From Euleptes europaea (taxonomy: Eukaryota; Chordata; Lepidosauria; Squamata; Sphaerodactylidae), in assembly GCF_029931775.1 (NCBI RefSeq), contig NC_079325.1, positions 36,992,673 to 37,056,672 of the forward strand: a stretch of DNA of 64,000 bases, read 5' to 3'. The notes under the pieces were generated by a model. It saw nothing but the letters and a program-made list of their open reading frames with translations, made no database searches and was not told where the DNA came from. Within the stretch, counting starts at the first letter, position 1; every line of letters begins with the position of its first letter. This document shows positions 1 to 11,529 of the stretch, in pieces. The translations under genes and the position numbers were made by a program.

Positions 1-62
1 GCCTGTTTGAGTCTCCCTTAAGTGGTAGAGAAAGTCGGCATATAAAAACCAACTCTTCTTCT
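1..62 (+). repeat. tRNA-derived SINE (family A), 3' end
   Basis: Carries the 3' motif TTAAGTGGTAGAGAAAGTCG and a CTTCTTCTT tail. A full copy in reverse orientation is at 63339-63654. Confidence 0.8.
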
Positions 63-555
63 TGGTAGCTCCTTGCAGCTGATTATCAGTTCCCTGGTGA
101 TGATTATCAATTCCCTGGTGAGCCTCATGGATATGGCGGATCCATGTTCAGTGGGATGCGTTCAGTTTGGTGCGGTCCAACACACTGTACTCCCCCATAG
201 GTACTGCTCCAGCAGCAAGTTATTCCCCACCTCTCTTGTGCAAGATCAGCATAGTGCCTGGCAGTTCCTGACACAAGGACACCACCTCCCCAAAGATGCC
301 AGCAAATGCAACCAATCCCTGTCTTGGCAGCAAGGCAGATTTAAACAAACAAACAAACAAACAATGAAATGAGACTTCAGAAGGTCTTATGTGGACACAC
401 TCAGTTCGCCCTTGAAGAGATGGTTTTTGTTAAAAATATTTGTACATATCATGAAGATAATAAACCAATCCTTATTTTGGCAAGATTTTTTTTTTGCATT
501 TGTGCTTGGATGGCATTCTAGCATTGCATTTCTGCATTAACTCTTGCATGAGGGT

Positions 556-755
556 TAGGGTTGCCAGGTCCCTCTTCACCACCGGCGGGAGGTTTCTGGG
601 GCGGAGCCTGAGGAGGGAGGGGTTTGGGGAGGGGAGGGACTTCAATGCCATAGAGTCCAATTGCCAAAGCGGCCATTTTCTCCAGGTGAACTGATCTCTA
701 TCGGCTGGAGATCAGTTGTAATAGCAGGCGATCTCCAGCCGATACCTGGAGGTTG
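556..755 (+). mobile_element. hAT-type MITE (TAGGGTTGCC family)
   Basis: Begins TAGGGTTGCCAGGTCCCTCT and runs through the family core (CTTCAATGCCATAGAGTCCA, GGCTGGAGATCAGTTGTAAT); the last TGGCAACCCTA is missing. Confidence 0.85.
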
Positions 756-769
756 AAGCAAAGAAATCA

Positions 770-1330
770 CTTATACTGTATATAAACTAGTAAACAAATT
801 TCAGTATAAGGGCTCAATAACTCAAGACTGATTATAGAAATGACAATAGTGAAAGTGAACACAAACAGTGCAATGACTATAAACTACTTATCTAAAATGA
901 TATACAGCTAAATACAAATCACAAGGAAATGTGATATTCTGGTATCATAGGTTGCACAAAAGATATGGTGGACAATCCAACAGGTAAGTCCAAATATGGA
1001 ATAGAGCACTATAGTAGCCTACAAAGGCAAAGTCTTTTCATCAATGGCATTCTTGTGAGTTTGAGTAGAAGACGGGCTGAGTTCTCCCGGAATTAGCGAT
1101 GCATACGAGCATTCGTACATTTAGCAGGAGCTACGGCATAGAAGATATTTGGCATGAACAAAGGCAAATAGGAACGGTCTCTGGATTGATTTTCACATTT
1201 TCGCCACAAATTGTGGATTCTTCAGCCAATACTTAAGATGTTTTTCTTAGGTTTCTTGCACCTAGCTGGCTGCTCTTGTTGAATAAACCTGTGTGACCAG
1301 GACTATTTTTAGTGGTTAATTATAGAGAAG
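770..1330 (-). mobile_element. Possible Penelope-like relic
   Basis: Minus-strand motif CTGAAGA, hairpin CCACA-ATT-TGTGG, then CGAAAA at 1195-1227, within A/T-rich sequence. Limits are uncertain. Confidence 0.35.
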
Positions 1331-2136
1331 CCTAAATCCTCTTCTGAGGGGGGAAGATACCGATTGTAAATCCAGCCACACTTCTTGAAGCACCCGCAGG
1401 CCAAGGTGGTGGCTGTGTGCCATGCCTAATGGCATTGCTGGTTTGGTGCTGACTCCTTCTAGCTGTCGTCCTTCCTTTTTGAGTTTGTTCTATTCTTTGG
1501 ATCTTGTTAAAGCCCATGGGCTTCACAGCTAGTTCCACCTGTGGGTAGAGAGTCAATTCATCCCCCACTGGCAAGATTTCCCTCACCAAGCCACCCTGAT
1601 CTGTTGGGCCACTTGTACCAACAGGAGGGGAAAACACATAACCTCATCTTCGTTTGATAGCAGGGGGCAGCCCTTATAGCAGGTGAGTCACTATAGGCCC
1701 AAAGCAAAGGACTTACCAAACTTGTGATTTACTATTTTAGCCCTCTTATGATCGTTGTGAATTTTACCTTCTGTGTTTTATCCTTTTTTGTGTTTATTGC
1801 TACACTAGTTTAGGCCTTTGCTGAATTTGCCCCATGTAGGGAAAGACATTTGCATGGTTTATTTTTCCAAGAGGCTAATGTGGCAGGTGTCCCAGCCAAA
1901 TCTGTGTAGACCAACATCAGTTTAGAGCAGAAAACCTGTTGATTGCAGACAACTCTTGCAGACAAATGAAGATGGGGCCCAGACGAATGGCATCAGAATA
2001 CCAGAATCCTGAGCAGCCACCTGTTAAAATGATTGCATGCTCCTATGCAGGACCTGCTCAAGCAACCTATTCTTGAGGCTGCTGAAAGGAGATCATAATA
2101 GAAGGTTAAATTCTAAGGGACAGAATGGGTCAACAG

Positions 2137-2339
2137 TAGGGTTGCCAACCTCCAGGTAGTAGCAGGAGATCTATTACAACTGATCTCCAGCAGACAGAGA
2201 TCAGTTTACCTGGAGAAAATGGCTGCTTTGGCAATTAGACTCTGTGGCATTGAAGTCCCTCCCCTCCCCAAACCCCGCCCTCCTCAGGCTCTGCCCAAAA
2301 AAACTCCCACTGGTTGGGAAGAGGGACCTGGCAACCCTA
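2137..2339 (-). mobile_element. hAT-type MITE, complete
   Basis: TAGGGTTGCC...GGCAACCCTA ends; flanks GTCAACAG and GTTGACAG match at 6 of 8 positions, a worn 8-bp target duplication. Confidence 0.88.
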
Positions 2340-3179
2340 GTTGACAGGCCTTGGGTGTGCAGACTGATAGCATACCACACAGACTCCTTCATATTTGATG
2401 CAAAAAATAGGATTCCATCCTCCTAAGCTTGACTATGATTGCATCAGTACTTGGCGACACTGGGGAAATACTGAGCTGAACATCTTTTGACGAATGACCT
2501 GAAAACTAAAGGGGTATATCCGCCTGCTAGGTGTATCAATGAGCATAAGCCAGAATTAAGCTCAAGTTTTTGAGCTGTTTTCTGTATATGGTTCTGATGG
2601 AAAGATCATACACAAGCTGCAAAACTCAAATCTGCCTCCAATGCTTAACTAAATCCAGGCCTGGAGACACTGGGGGGGAAACTACACAGAATACTTCTAT
2701 TTTTAAGGTTCTAGATGGAAAAAAACGCCTTCCAGGGTCCTGCGCTGCAGACATTTGTTGACGTAGTGCTTCTGTTAATTTGGATACGGAACAAGATGTA
2801 ATTCTGAGAATTGTTTTAGGCACTCCCAAACGCTGTTCTTCTGTGAGCTGAAAATAGCTTCTTGCCTGTCCAAATGAGGATCTGTTTTTGTTTTTTTATT
2901 AATAATTCAAAGTTTGAGACATGGAGGAAGAGAAAACTTCCAAAATGCTATTTCTATGATTGAGCTTTTTCACCTCACAGAAAGAAAAGCTGGTTGAAGA
3001 GGAGAACTCCTTTGATAAGTGTTTATAGCTTCTCCCTAGGATATTTTCTGAATCTGAAGCTAGCAAAACTAGTTTCCTTTTTTTTTTACTTCCTGTCAAA
3101 TTTGCAAAAAAAAAGGAAAAAGTGGGAAAAAGATAAAAAATTGTTTCTCCTGCCTTGGCTGCCACAATGGTCAAGGGAA

Positions 3180-3308
3180 AGAGGGTCAAAGGATACGAAT
3201 GTTGTCATTCCCCAGCCAGAATTCAGTGAGTTGGCTTCCAAATCCTCTCTTGTAAGAATTCCAGTCTCAGTAAAAATCCACAGAGCTGTCAGCCCGTCTC
3301 TGGAACGC
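3180..3308 (-). pseudogene. Decayed duplicate of ficolin exon 6
   Basis: Nearly identical to the intact exon at 19103-19232 (FQRRAD, then [20 protein letters not shown]), and homology runs about 60 bp into the acceptor-side intron. The codon equivalent to Arg in DFYRDW is TGA (3267-3269), and the 3' end and donor have diverged. No neighbouring fibrinogen exons were found, so this is an isolated remnant. Confidence 0.9.
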
Positions 3309-3489
3309 CTGCAAGGAAGAGGCATCACAGCTTTTCCATTGGTTCTTTTCCTAGCCACAACATGAAATAATGTTTGCCTACTAAAATGTGTACTGAGAAC
3401 AAGCCACCGGAAAGTTCTCCTAATTAAACTACAATTGAAATGAACAAAAGCTGCTGCAGAACACGTATGTGCTATTGCACCAAATGTAA

Positions 3490-3786
3490 AGGTAGTCCCC
3501 TGTGCCACCACCGGGTCATTCCTGACCCATGGAATGATGTCACATCCCAACATTTACTAGGCAGACGATATTTATGGGGTGGTTTGCCATTGCCTTCTCC
3601 AGTCATCTACACTTTTCCCCTAGCAAGCTGGGTACTCATTTTACTGACCTCAAAAGGCTGGAAGGCTGAGTCAACCTTGAGCCGGCTACCTGAAACCAAC
3701 CTCCGTCATGATCGAACTCAGGTTGTGAGCACAGCTTTTGACTGTAGTACTGCAGCTTACCACTCTGCGCCATGGGGAGCTATTGC
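3490..3786 (-). repeat. tRNA-derived SINE (family C)
   Basis: Minus strand: GGCGCAGAGTGGTAAGCTGC head, GAGTTCGATC B box, tail region with GGGTCAGGAATGACCCGG. Same family as 48498 and 15462. Confidence 0.8.
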
Positions 3787-3889
3787 ACTAATACCGTTTA
3801 TTTTCCCAGATATCACATAGGAGAATTTCCTGGTGCCTATTGTAGCATTCAACAAAGATTTTATTTGGGTTAGCTCTGGCTACAGCCAT

Positions 3890-3941
3890 AGTTCAGAAAT
3901 GCAGCCTTACAGCCATAGTTCAGAAATGCAGCCTGGAATTC
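3890..3941. repeat. Short tandem duplication
   Basis: ACAGCCATAGTTCAGAAATG twice, period 27 bp. Confidence 0.85.
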
Positions 3942-4746
3942 CAGTTTCACCACAAATATCAAGGCCAATGGGATTTTGTTGAATTGAAACTCCTTGCAGA
4001 CAGAAATGAGACTTGGAATACTGCTGGACAGCTTAGGACTTTACATCTGCAACTGGGTTTTGTGGAATACATTTCAAAGAACTTACTATCAAATTAAGAG
4101 CTAGCTTTAAGTGTCAGTGGTGAATTCCATGGATACAGTCCAGGAAAAATTGAAACATTCCTAAGTACTGGGCATTTCAACAGAAAATACTAGAGATGTG
4201 CTTAACTCTCCCCATAAAATCAATACAACTCAAATCCTTTGGCATAATCATGCCCAATATGTTTATACGTTTTTCGCTTAAAATTTCTGAATCCAACATC
4301 ATCCAAAATAGCAGTGGTTAGAAACATCTAAATTAAAAGTTTCAAATGTTACAAGCAAAGGAACATTTGCTGACTTACATAACATTGAACAAGAGTGCCA
4401 ATGGGCTGACTTGGATAAGGCAGTTTTGTGCATTCAATTTTTTAAAAACAATATTACAGAATTTTTTTCTTCTGTGCAGTTTTGAAACTATTGGTAGGAG
4501 TAGCAGATGATGATATGAATGCTAGAATCCAATGGAATACATGAAAGGCCCTTTTGATTTCCTTTAATTCAAATATCCATTCGACCACATATAAATCCTC
4601 AGAGACTTTCCACAAAGAATGATCAATTCCCAATAGGCTGTTCTCTCCAGCATGTAAAGTGAAATGATATAAATATGCAGCATTATACAATGTTTAAAGC
4701 AGTTCCCATACATTATCTCAGCAAGCTTTGCAATAACCTTTTAAGG

Positions 4747-4856
4747 TTAGCTGCTACCCTGGCTAGTATTTGGATGGGAGATCTCCAAGGAGTACCAAGG
4801 ACCTGAGTTGGAGGCAGGCAATGGCAAACCACTTCTGAACATCTCTTGCCTTAAAA
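4747..4856 (+). repeat. 5S-type SINE fragment
   Basis: CTGGCTAGTATTTGGATGGG through GGCAATGGCAAACCACTTC and TCTTGCCTTAAAAAC, the 3' half of the family. Confidence 0.65.
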
Positions 4857-4857
4857 A

Positions 4858-4995
4858 CTAGGGCTGTTGATTCGGGTATTCCCGAACCAAAAAACAGCCG
4901 AATTTTGCCTGATTCGGCTGTTTTTTTGTTCGAGAGCAGCCGAACCAAAAAAAGGTGGGAAACCGCCAAATCTGCAGAGTCGGCAGTTTTCCGCC
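4858..4995. mobile_element. Possible hAT fragment with internal inverted repeats
   Basis: CTAGGGCTGTTGATTCGG, then short palindromes (ATTCGGGTATTCCCGAA, GCCGAATTTTGCCTGATTCG). No second terminus was found. Confidence 0.35.
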
Positions 4996-5479
4996 TTTCT
5001 AAAAAAGAAAGAATGCAATGTCCCACGTCGCAATTAAGTCACGCTGCACTTTAGTATTGCTTGAAGTTTCCTTTTTTGTAATTGTATTCCATTATATTTC
5101 TATTATAATTCATTAAAAAGATTTTTTTCATTAAAATGTTACTGGCTAAATCAGTATTGTCAATTATTATGATTTATGGGACATTTTAATATACACCAAC
5201 TGAAGAAATAGACTCTGAAACAGGATACTTACCGGACTCCTGTCTTGGTTGTATATGGTCCTTATTTATTTATTATTGCTGCAAAAGAAAGTGTATGAAT
5301 TATATGGTTTATGTGAGGTAACAGAACCAAGAATTCTTATGTGAAATACCTAAAAGAATTATTATACACTTGCAAAGAATTTTTTTTTGTTGGTTTTCTT
5401 TATGTACATATTTTTTGCCATAGTGACTGCATATATTTAACTAACTTCCTATATTGTGGTCCAAGTATAATATTGTTGT

Positions 5480-5531
5480 AACTTCCAGGAGGTGGCTGGA
5501 GATCTCCTGCTATTACAATGGATCTCCAGAA
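5480..5531 (-). mobile_element. hAT-type MITE fragment
   Basis: Only the CTGGAGATCTCCTGCTATTA and GATCTCCAG core is left. Confidence 0.6.
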
Positions 5532-6057
5532 AGAAATTGCTTGTTGGTTCCGATGTTTAAGTAAATAAACATTTAAAATTATCATTTGTGTAAGAATCAT
5601 GCTGATCATTACTGCATAAAATATCCTAAACTTAATTGTTCTCATTCATCTTATAACAATCTGACACTAACAAATCATAGATACTAAAATCAATGCAGAC
5701 ACTTCTGTTTGGAGAGAAGATTGGATGGTTTGGGGAAACTGTTTATTTTTCATTAATGTTTTCAAAGTTCTTCCATCTAGAAACAGGACAGACCCTGGAA
5801 ATAGCAAGTAAGGCTAGTTTTGGCCCAGGGCAAGGAGGGGCTCTTCCAGGCTGTAGATTAGAACCAGTAGTTAGTTGCCTTTATTCTTTTAGACTTTTGT
5901 AAAGAGGTCAAAATTTGAGTTGAAACGTGAGAATTGCTTAGATCAGTTCTGAATTCTTCAAGGGAGCTGAATTCTATATTAAAAACTTAAACTGATTCCA
6001 ATGGTAGCTCCATTGCCTTCTCTCTGTAATGTTTAAATGTTGCTTCTTTTTAAATAG

Positions 6058-6111
6058 GAGAGATCGGGCTTCAGGGAATCCCAGGAAAAATGGGACCAGC
6101 TGGGACAAAAG
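6058..6111 (+). CDS. Collagen exon, plus-strand ficolin-like relic, 54 bp
   Basis: Phase 1-1 exon between TTTAAATAG and GTAACA, encoding GEIGLQGIPGKMGPAGTK with perfect Gly-X-Y register. First of three consecutive plus-strand collagen exons. No upstream signal-peptide exon was recognised. Confidence 0.75.
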
Positions 6112-6958
6112 GTAACATGCTAAAAGAGGAAACAGGGATGGTTAAACAGGAAAAAGGGCAGGAGATGGTGCATACCTCTACTTCTCCTATACATAACTTT
6201 ATTATGTGAAAATTATTTATTGTGTTTATTATTTATTGTGAAAATAGAAATGCCATAACATTAAGTTAAAGTTTTATTTGAATGCAGCCAGTACCAAAAA
6301 TGATTAAATTATCAGATTTAAAAAAACTATAATTATACAGCACCATCAATGTACATACAGAGAATTGTAAGCAAAATAAATACACATTGACCTCTTTCTC
6401 AAGGAGCCAACAAACAGAGTGAAGTTGCTCCAAGAATGTGAACAAGTGAGATTACATAGATTTAGATTCAATTACAGTTTGGGGTGTGGATTAAGACATT
6501 GATCCAAAGGCATCCTGGAGAAAGTAGAGTCTTTGAAGGGATTTGAAAGAAGTATCAGCACCATCTGGTGGCTAGGAGAAAGTGATGGGCATAAGGAGTA
6601 GGAAGGGAGAGCTGTTTCAAAGAGGAGGAGACGCTTTCTAATAAAGATATTATTCAAGAGCCGCCTGAAAGGTATTTGAAGTCTCCGCTTTCTGTTGCCC
6701 ATGAGCCTCTGAAGAAATATGCTAGCTTTTATGCACCTATAGAACTCAGTCCAAAATCTATTCCATGGATACAAAATTGAATGCTAATTATATCAGAACA
6801 CTCTGTAAAGGGGGTTAGTATCTCACAGTGGACTTCTACAAATCGCTCAGTGGCCCATTTTCCTTCATCTGAGAGCTGACTTCCTCAGAGTCCCTTGGTT
6901 CTAAGTATGCCAGGAGAGTATTTCTAATTTGTTTCTCTTTTCCTTCCCTTTTAACCAG

Positions 6959-6994
6959 GAGAAAAGGGTGACACAGGTCCATCTGGCATGAAAG
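6959..6994 (+). CDS. Collagen exon, plus-strand ficolin-like relic, 36 bp
   Basis: Phase 1-1 exon between TTTTAACCAG and GTAAGA, encoding GEKGDTGPSGMK. Register and phase continue from the 6058 exon. Confidence 0.75.
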
Positions 6995-7168
6995 GTAAGA
7001 CTAGAAGCTAATACAGAGCCCTTGAGCTGCATGGTTCCCTTTACCAGTGCTGATTTTATGGAGAAATGTAGCTATGAAAGCTTTCCTCGCAGTAGGAGAA
7101 CTCCATCAGTTGGAGGAATCTGGTTTGCTAGAGGTTTGCAATTGTGTGTTTTTGCTTTCATTTTTAAG

Positions 7169-7204
7169 GCGCTAAAGGAGAAGCAGGACCACCAGGAAAA
7201 TTCG
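7169..7204 (+). CDS. Collagen exon, plus-strand ficolin-like relic, 36 bp
   Basis: Phase 1-1 exon between CATTTTTAAG and GTAAGTGGTAG, encoding GAKGEAGPPGKF. It aligns with ficolin exon 3 ([12 protein letters not shown]). No linker or fibrinogen exon was found downstream on this strand, so the gene looks incomplete. Confidence 0.75.
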
Positions 7205-7800
7205 GTAAGTGGTAGATAGCTTGGTCCTCTTCTTTGTTTCCATTTTACATGGTTTCCAACTGAAGCACATATTAAGTGATTCAACTGAGAAGCCTCTAAA
7301 TACCAGTAATATTAGGAAATATTCGTCTTTTTAAAGGTATCAGTAAATGCAGAAAAGCAGTTCTAAGAATGTTATTGGTTTGTTTGAACCAAATTTCTAA
7401 AGGAAGAGCTGATGACATTGTTGAAAATTCGTCATTACGTATGCATTTAAGGTTTTCCTTTCCCAAGCTCTTGACTAAAAGTTCACAAAGGAACTTACAA
7501 AAACAAAAATGCAGAGCAGAATATTAAAAATATGGGTCCCAACTCTGTTTTATATTGTGATATAAATTTGCTAACTATCCTGAGACTGACCTCATGGGAC
7601 TGATCAGCCAAGTATTTTTGGGTGGCCCACCTGTGACCCCTCTTGTTTTGGTAGTTCCATGCAGACGTTTGTTGAGCCCCTGTTGGTCTGTCATAAATGG
7701 CTGGTGACCATCATTCAAGTTGAGGAGTCCACCAGCTAGCCTGAAGGAAAAGAGCAGGTCATCAGCCTGAAAAATAAAATCAATGAGCACAATCACATGA

Positions 7801-7916
7801 ACACATGAAGCTGCCTTATACTGAATCAGACTTGGTCCATCAAAGTCAGTATTGTCTACTCAGACCGGAGCGGGTCTTCAGGGTCTCAGGCAGGGGTCTT
7901 TCACATCACCTACTTG
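7801..7916 (-). repeat. tRNA-derived SINE (family B), truncated
   Basis: Starts ACACATGAAGCTGCCTTATA and breaks after CATCACCTACTTG, where a GC-rich block begins. The full form is at 61950-62163. Confidence 0.8.
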
Positions 7917-8214
7917 TTTCGCTCTCGGACAAGAATACTGCCCCTTTTGCTGCCTGCCTGCCTGCCTAGAGTCCTGGCACTTCTCTCCCTCTGTCCCGGA
8001 GGCTGGCAGGCAGGCAGGCGACACGCCTTTCTCCCCCCTCACCTGGGATGGGCCTTGGAGCTGGGCCCACACCTCCAAGCCCAAGGGGATGTCGGACGGA
8101 CGGCTCCAGGGGGAGACCGGCGGGGCCACCCCATGTGCTCCTCGCGCGCTGGGGGTGGTGGTGGTGGCAGCTCGGTCTAGGGCAGCTGGACCTGTGGGGG
8201 GGATGTTCAAGGGA

Positions 8215-8590
8215 AGGGGCTGTTGGCCCCTCTACCCCAGCGGGGAGGGGGGATTTTTGAGAATTCGGATGGGAAAAATGTGCATCCTGAGAGCAGAAAA
8301 CCCAAGGCAAAACTCCCTCCCATCACTCTTCTGAAGAGGGGCGGCCAGCCTGCTCTTATCTCCCTCCTCTCTCTCGATGCACTGTGGCCGGATCATGGCC
8401 GGCGTGCAATCCAGGGGCCTTCTTTCCTCTCCCCCCCCCCCCGCCATGCACACAGGTGGATCGGGGCTGGCGCGCAAGCTAGGAGCCCTCCTGCCTCTCA
8501 CGATGCAATGTGGCCAGATCATGGCCGGCGCGCAAGCCAGGGGCCTTCTTTCCTCTCCCCCCCCCCTGCCATTCCCACTTTCAGCTAAAC
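8215..8590. repeat. GC-rich repeat block related to the 10365-11097 element
   Basis: CATCCTGAGAGCAG...TTCTGAAGAGGGGCGGCCAG matches the inner units of the 10.4-11.1 kb element. It then carries two about 128-bp tandem units with GATCATGGCCGGCG and long C runs. Confidence 0.6.
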
Positions 8591-9642
8591 ACTTCTCTGG
8601 GCACATGGATGCAATTCCTGCCCCCCCCCAATCCTGTCTATCATTAAAGGGCAATGGGTTCCACACCTATAGAAAATAGAGGGAAGCTTTGAGGAAAACG
8701 CTGCCTTGTCGTCCCGTCCCCCCCCAATTTGGAATCTGACTGTTCCAAAAGCAGAACAGGGCGAGGGTGGAAGGAAAATGGAGGAGACCAGAGGGACTGG
8801 GGCTTGTTTTTTGCGCTGGGGCTGGTGAACCGCAAGAGGTAATCTGCTGGGCGGAGCTGGGGCGGAGCTGGGGGGCAGGCATATACAATGAGCCTGCTGG
8901 AAGGGGAGGCCTCCTGCAAAAGGGACAGACCAAACCGTTGTCAAATACAGCATGCTTTGTTCCCATGAAAAACCAAAACTGCATCGAGATTGACAGGGAT
9001 AAATCGCAGCCATGAAAAAAAACATTTAAATCGTGGGTTTTTTTTTAGTCCGTGGCAAAACAGAAGCAAAATCTACCAGAGACAGCATTGCTGAAAGGAA
9101 TCATTAGCACGCTCAAGCAGTCATGATAGTATCAGGCATACAACTACAGTACTATATGCCCACATCCTTCCTAAACAATGTTTAATATGTATTTCAACTG
9201 TTTTATATGGATTTTAACTCTGGGTTGTTTTTACTCTTTTTAAAGTTGGTTTAATGAGGTATGTTTGGGAAAGTAGTTTATTTTAATGCTTTTATAATGT
9301 ATGTGATTATGTATGTTTTAAATTGTTAGCTGCCTTGGCAGCCCTTGTAAAGACAGAGAGGCAAGGTATACATTTTGTAAATAAATAATAAAAAATAAAG
9401 ATGCCAGTACTCCAAACGCTCACACACAGTCAAGAAGGGTAAGGCAAGAGCCAAAAGAGATAAGCAAGAGGGTGAAGCAGTGGCTTATAGTTACCTATCA
9501 GAGCAAGTTTCCAGACCTGGTCTGAACATCTGGGCAGCCAATAATTCAAAAATTTATCCAGAAAGGAGAGGAGGGAAGCAAGAGATCTGGATATGGTTCA
9601 GTCCTGAACCAGGGCAAAACTGGGCATGAGCACATCAGGATA

Positions 9643-10364
9643 TAAGAAGAGCGCTGCTGGATCAGACCGGTGATCCATCTAGTACAGCATTCTACTTTAT
9701 ATCAGTTGTCCAGGAAAGCCAACAAAGTATAGACTACAGAGGCCGGAGTACAGAGGTGTTCCCCTGATGCTGCATCCCAGTACTGGTATTCAAAGGATTG
9801 TTGCCTCTGAATTAGGAGATTTCCTTTACTCACCATGCCTAATAGCTCTTGATGGAGCCGCTACTCTTGAATCTGCCTCCCCCTTTTTAAAGCATCTGGC
9901 TTGTTGACATCACTACTGCCAATGAATTCCACAATTTAACTGCTCATTGAGTAAAGAACTATTTCCTTTTGTCTGTCCTGAACCCATTGCCCATCAATGT
10001 GATTGGGTGGTCCTTAGTTCCAGCATTATGGGAGAGGGAGAAAAAGCTCCCTCTATCCTCAATTGTATAAACCTCTACCATATTAGTTATCTTTTTTATA
10101 AATGTAAAAGTCTCAGACTCTTGCAGCCTTTCCTCATAGGAAAGGTGCTGCAGCCCCTTGATGATCTTCATTCCCCTAATCTGTAATTTTTCCAGCTCTT
10201 CAGTGTCATTTTTGAGATACAATAACCAGAACTGCACACAGTACTCCAAATGAGGACTCACCATAGATCTATACAAGGATATTACAATATTGGCTATTTT
10301 ATTTTCAATTCATTTCCTACTAATTCCTAGCATGAAGTTTGCCTTTTTCACCACTGACACACTG
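9643..10364 (-). mobile_element. CR1/L3-like LINE, 3' part
   Basis: Minus-strand frame 9959-10276 reads SPHLEYCVQFWLLYLKND and KLQIRGMKIIKGLQHLSYEE, the C-terminal end of CR1-type reverse transcriptase, with the usual non-coding end toward 9643. Continues beyond the 10365 insert to about 11260. Confidence 0.75.
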
Positions 10365-11097
10365 TGGGGTATTCTTCACGGTGGATTTTGCGTCGGTTTC
10401 GAATCGGAGCAAACAATAAACCGATTTAAATATCTTTTTCGTGGCAGCGCAGATTCTCCCCCCATCCCGAGGCATTTTCAATTTTTCACGGGAGAAACAG
10501 CGCACTTCTCTGCGCTGCTTACGTCTTCTGCCGCTCATGACTCACCGCTCCAAATCCGCCTAATCCCGCCCACTCTTCCCATGATCCTGTGTGTGTGTGT
10601 TTTTTTGGGGGGAGGCATCCTGAGAGCGGCAAATCCAAGCCAAAACTCCCGTTACCCTTCTGAAGAGGGGCAGCCAGTCTGCTCTGGGTCACCCTCCAGC
10701 CGGTGCGATCCTATGTGTGTGTGTGTTGGGGAGGGGCATCCTGAGAGTGGCAAATCCAAGCCAAAACTCCCATCACCCTTCTGAAGAGGGGCATCCAGTC
10801 TACTTTGGGTCTCCCTCCTGCCGGTGCGATGCTGTTAGAATGGCAACTCCCCCAGCCAATCACCGTTCTTGGGGGAGGAGAAAGGAGACGTCCCAGGGAG
10901 CGAAGCAAACATTTTTTCATGGGCATCCGAGCAACAAAACGCTCTTCTACTGGAAAGTATGGCTCAGAAGTGGTTTGGATTTCCTCTCTTTTAACCCGGC
11001 TTATTTTGCTCAGTGGGGGAAAACACGGATCTGCAGTGAATAACCAAAATTTGCCTCCGACGCAAAACAGCATCAAATCTCCGTGAAGAATACCCCA
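10365..11097. mobile_element. TIR DNA transposon, 733 bp, inserted in a CR1-like LINE
   Basis: Ends TGGGGTATTCTTCACGG and its exact inverse; flanks CTG / CTG (10362-10364, 11098-11100) give a 3-bp duplication. The LINE continues as AGTTGACATTTACATCGAGC right after. Inside are two 121-bp tandem units starting at 10616 and 10737. No transposase. A 3-bp duplication would suit Harbinger-like elements; the family is unassigned. Confidence 0.75.
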
Positions 11098-11260
11098 CTG
11101 AGTTGACATTTACATCGAGCTATCCACTACAACCCCAAGATCTCTTTAGAACCCAGCAGCATAGAAAGTTCAGATTTTGCATTTACCGTACATTTACCAG
11201 AATAGTACTTCATTTGCCACAATGTTATTTGCTAATCAAGGTAGACCATACCAGGCACCT
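11098..11260 (-). mobile_element. CR1/L3-like LINE, continuation
   Basis: GAGTTGACATTTACATCGAG and CACTACAACCCCAAGATCTC continue the LINE interrupted at 10364. Confidence 0.6.
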
Positions 11261-11312
11261 GTTGTCAGGGCCCAAAGCTGCAACTCAAGCAGCAGTCCAC
11301 ATGGAGATCCAG

Positions 11313-11521
11313 TTGGGTTGCCAGCTCTGGGTTGGGAAATACCTGGAGATTTTGGTGGTGGAGTTTGAGGAGGCCAGGGTTTGGAGAGGGGAGGGACTTC
11401 AATGCAATAGGGTCCAATTGCCAAAACAGCCATTTTCTCCATGGGAGCTGATTTATATCCCCTGGAGATCAGTTGTAATAGTGAGAGATCACCAGCCACC
11501 ACTTGGAGGTTGGCAACCCTA
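11313..11521 (+). mobile_element. hAT-type MITE, complete, 8-bp TSD
   Basis: Flanked by AGATCCAG on both sides (11305-11312, 11522-11529). Ends TTGGGTTGCC and GGCAACCCTA. Confidence 0.9.
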
Positions 11522-11529
11522 AGATCCAG

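Noticed and set aside
3086-3553. 155-aa minus-strand frame over the ficolin exon copy
   Set aside because: It is in a different frame from the fibrinogen exon and crosses intron and SINE sequence.
7852-9025. Many long overlapping frames on both strands
   Set aside because: They arise from GC-rich, C/G-run repeat sequence open in several frames at once; no motifs.
9959-10276. 105-aa minus-strand open frame
   Set aside because: It is the end of a CR1-type reverse transcriptase (PHLEYCVQFW), not a gene.
10290-11522. Plus-strand frames of 90-164 aa
   Set aside because: They lie in the TIR element and hAT MITE; no transposase motifs or splice logic.
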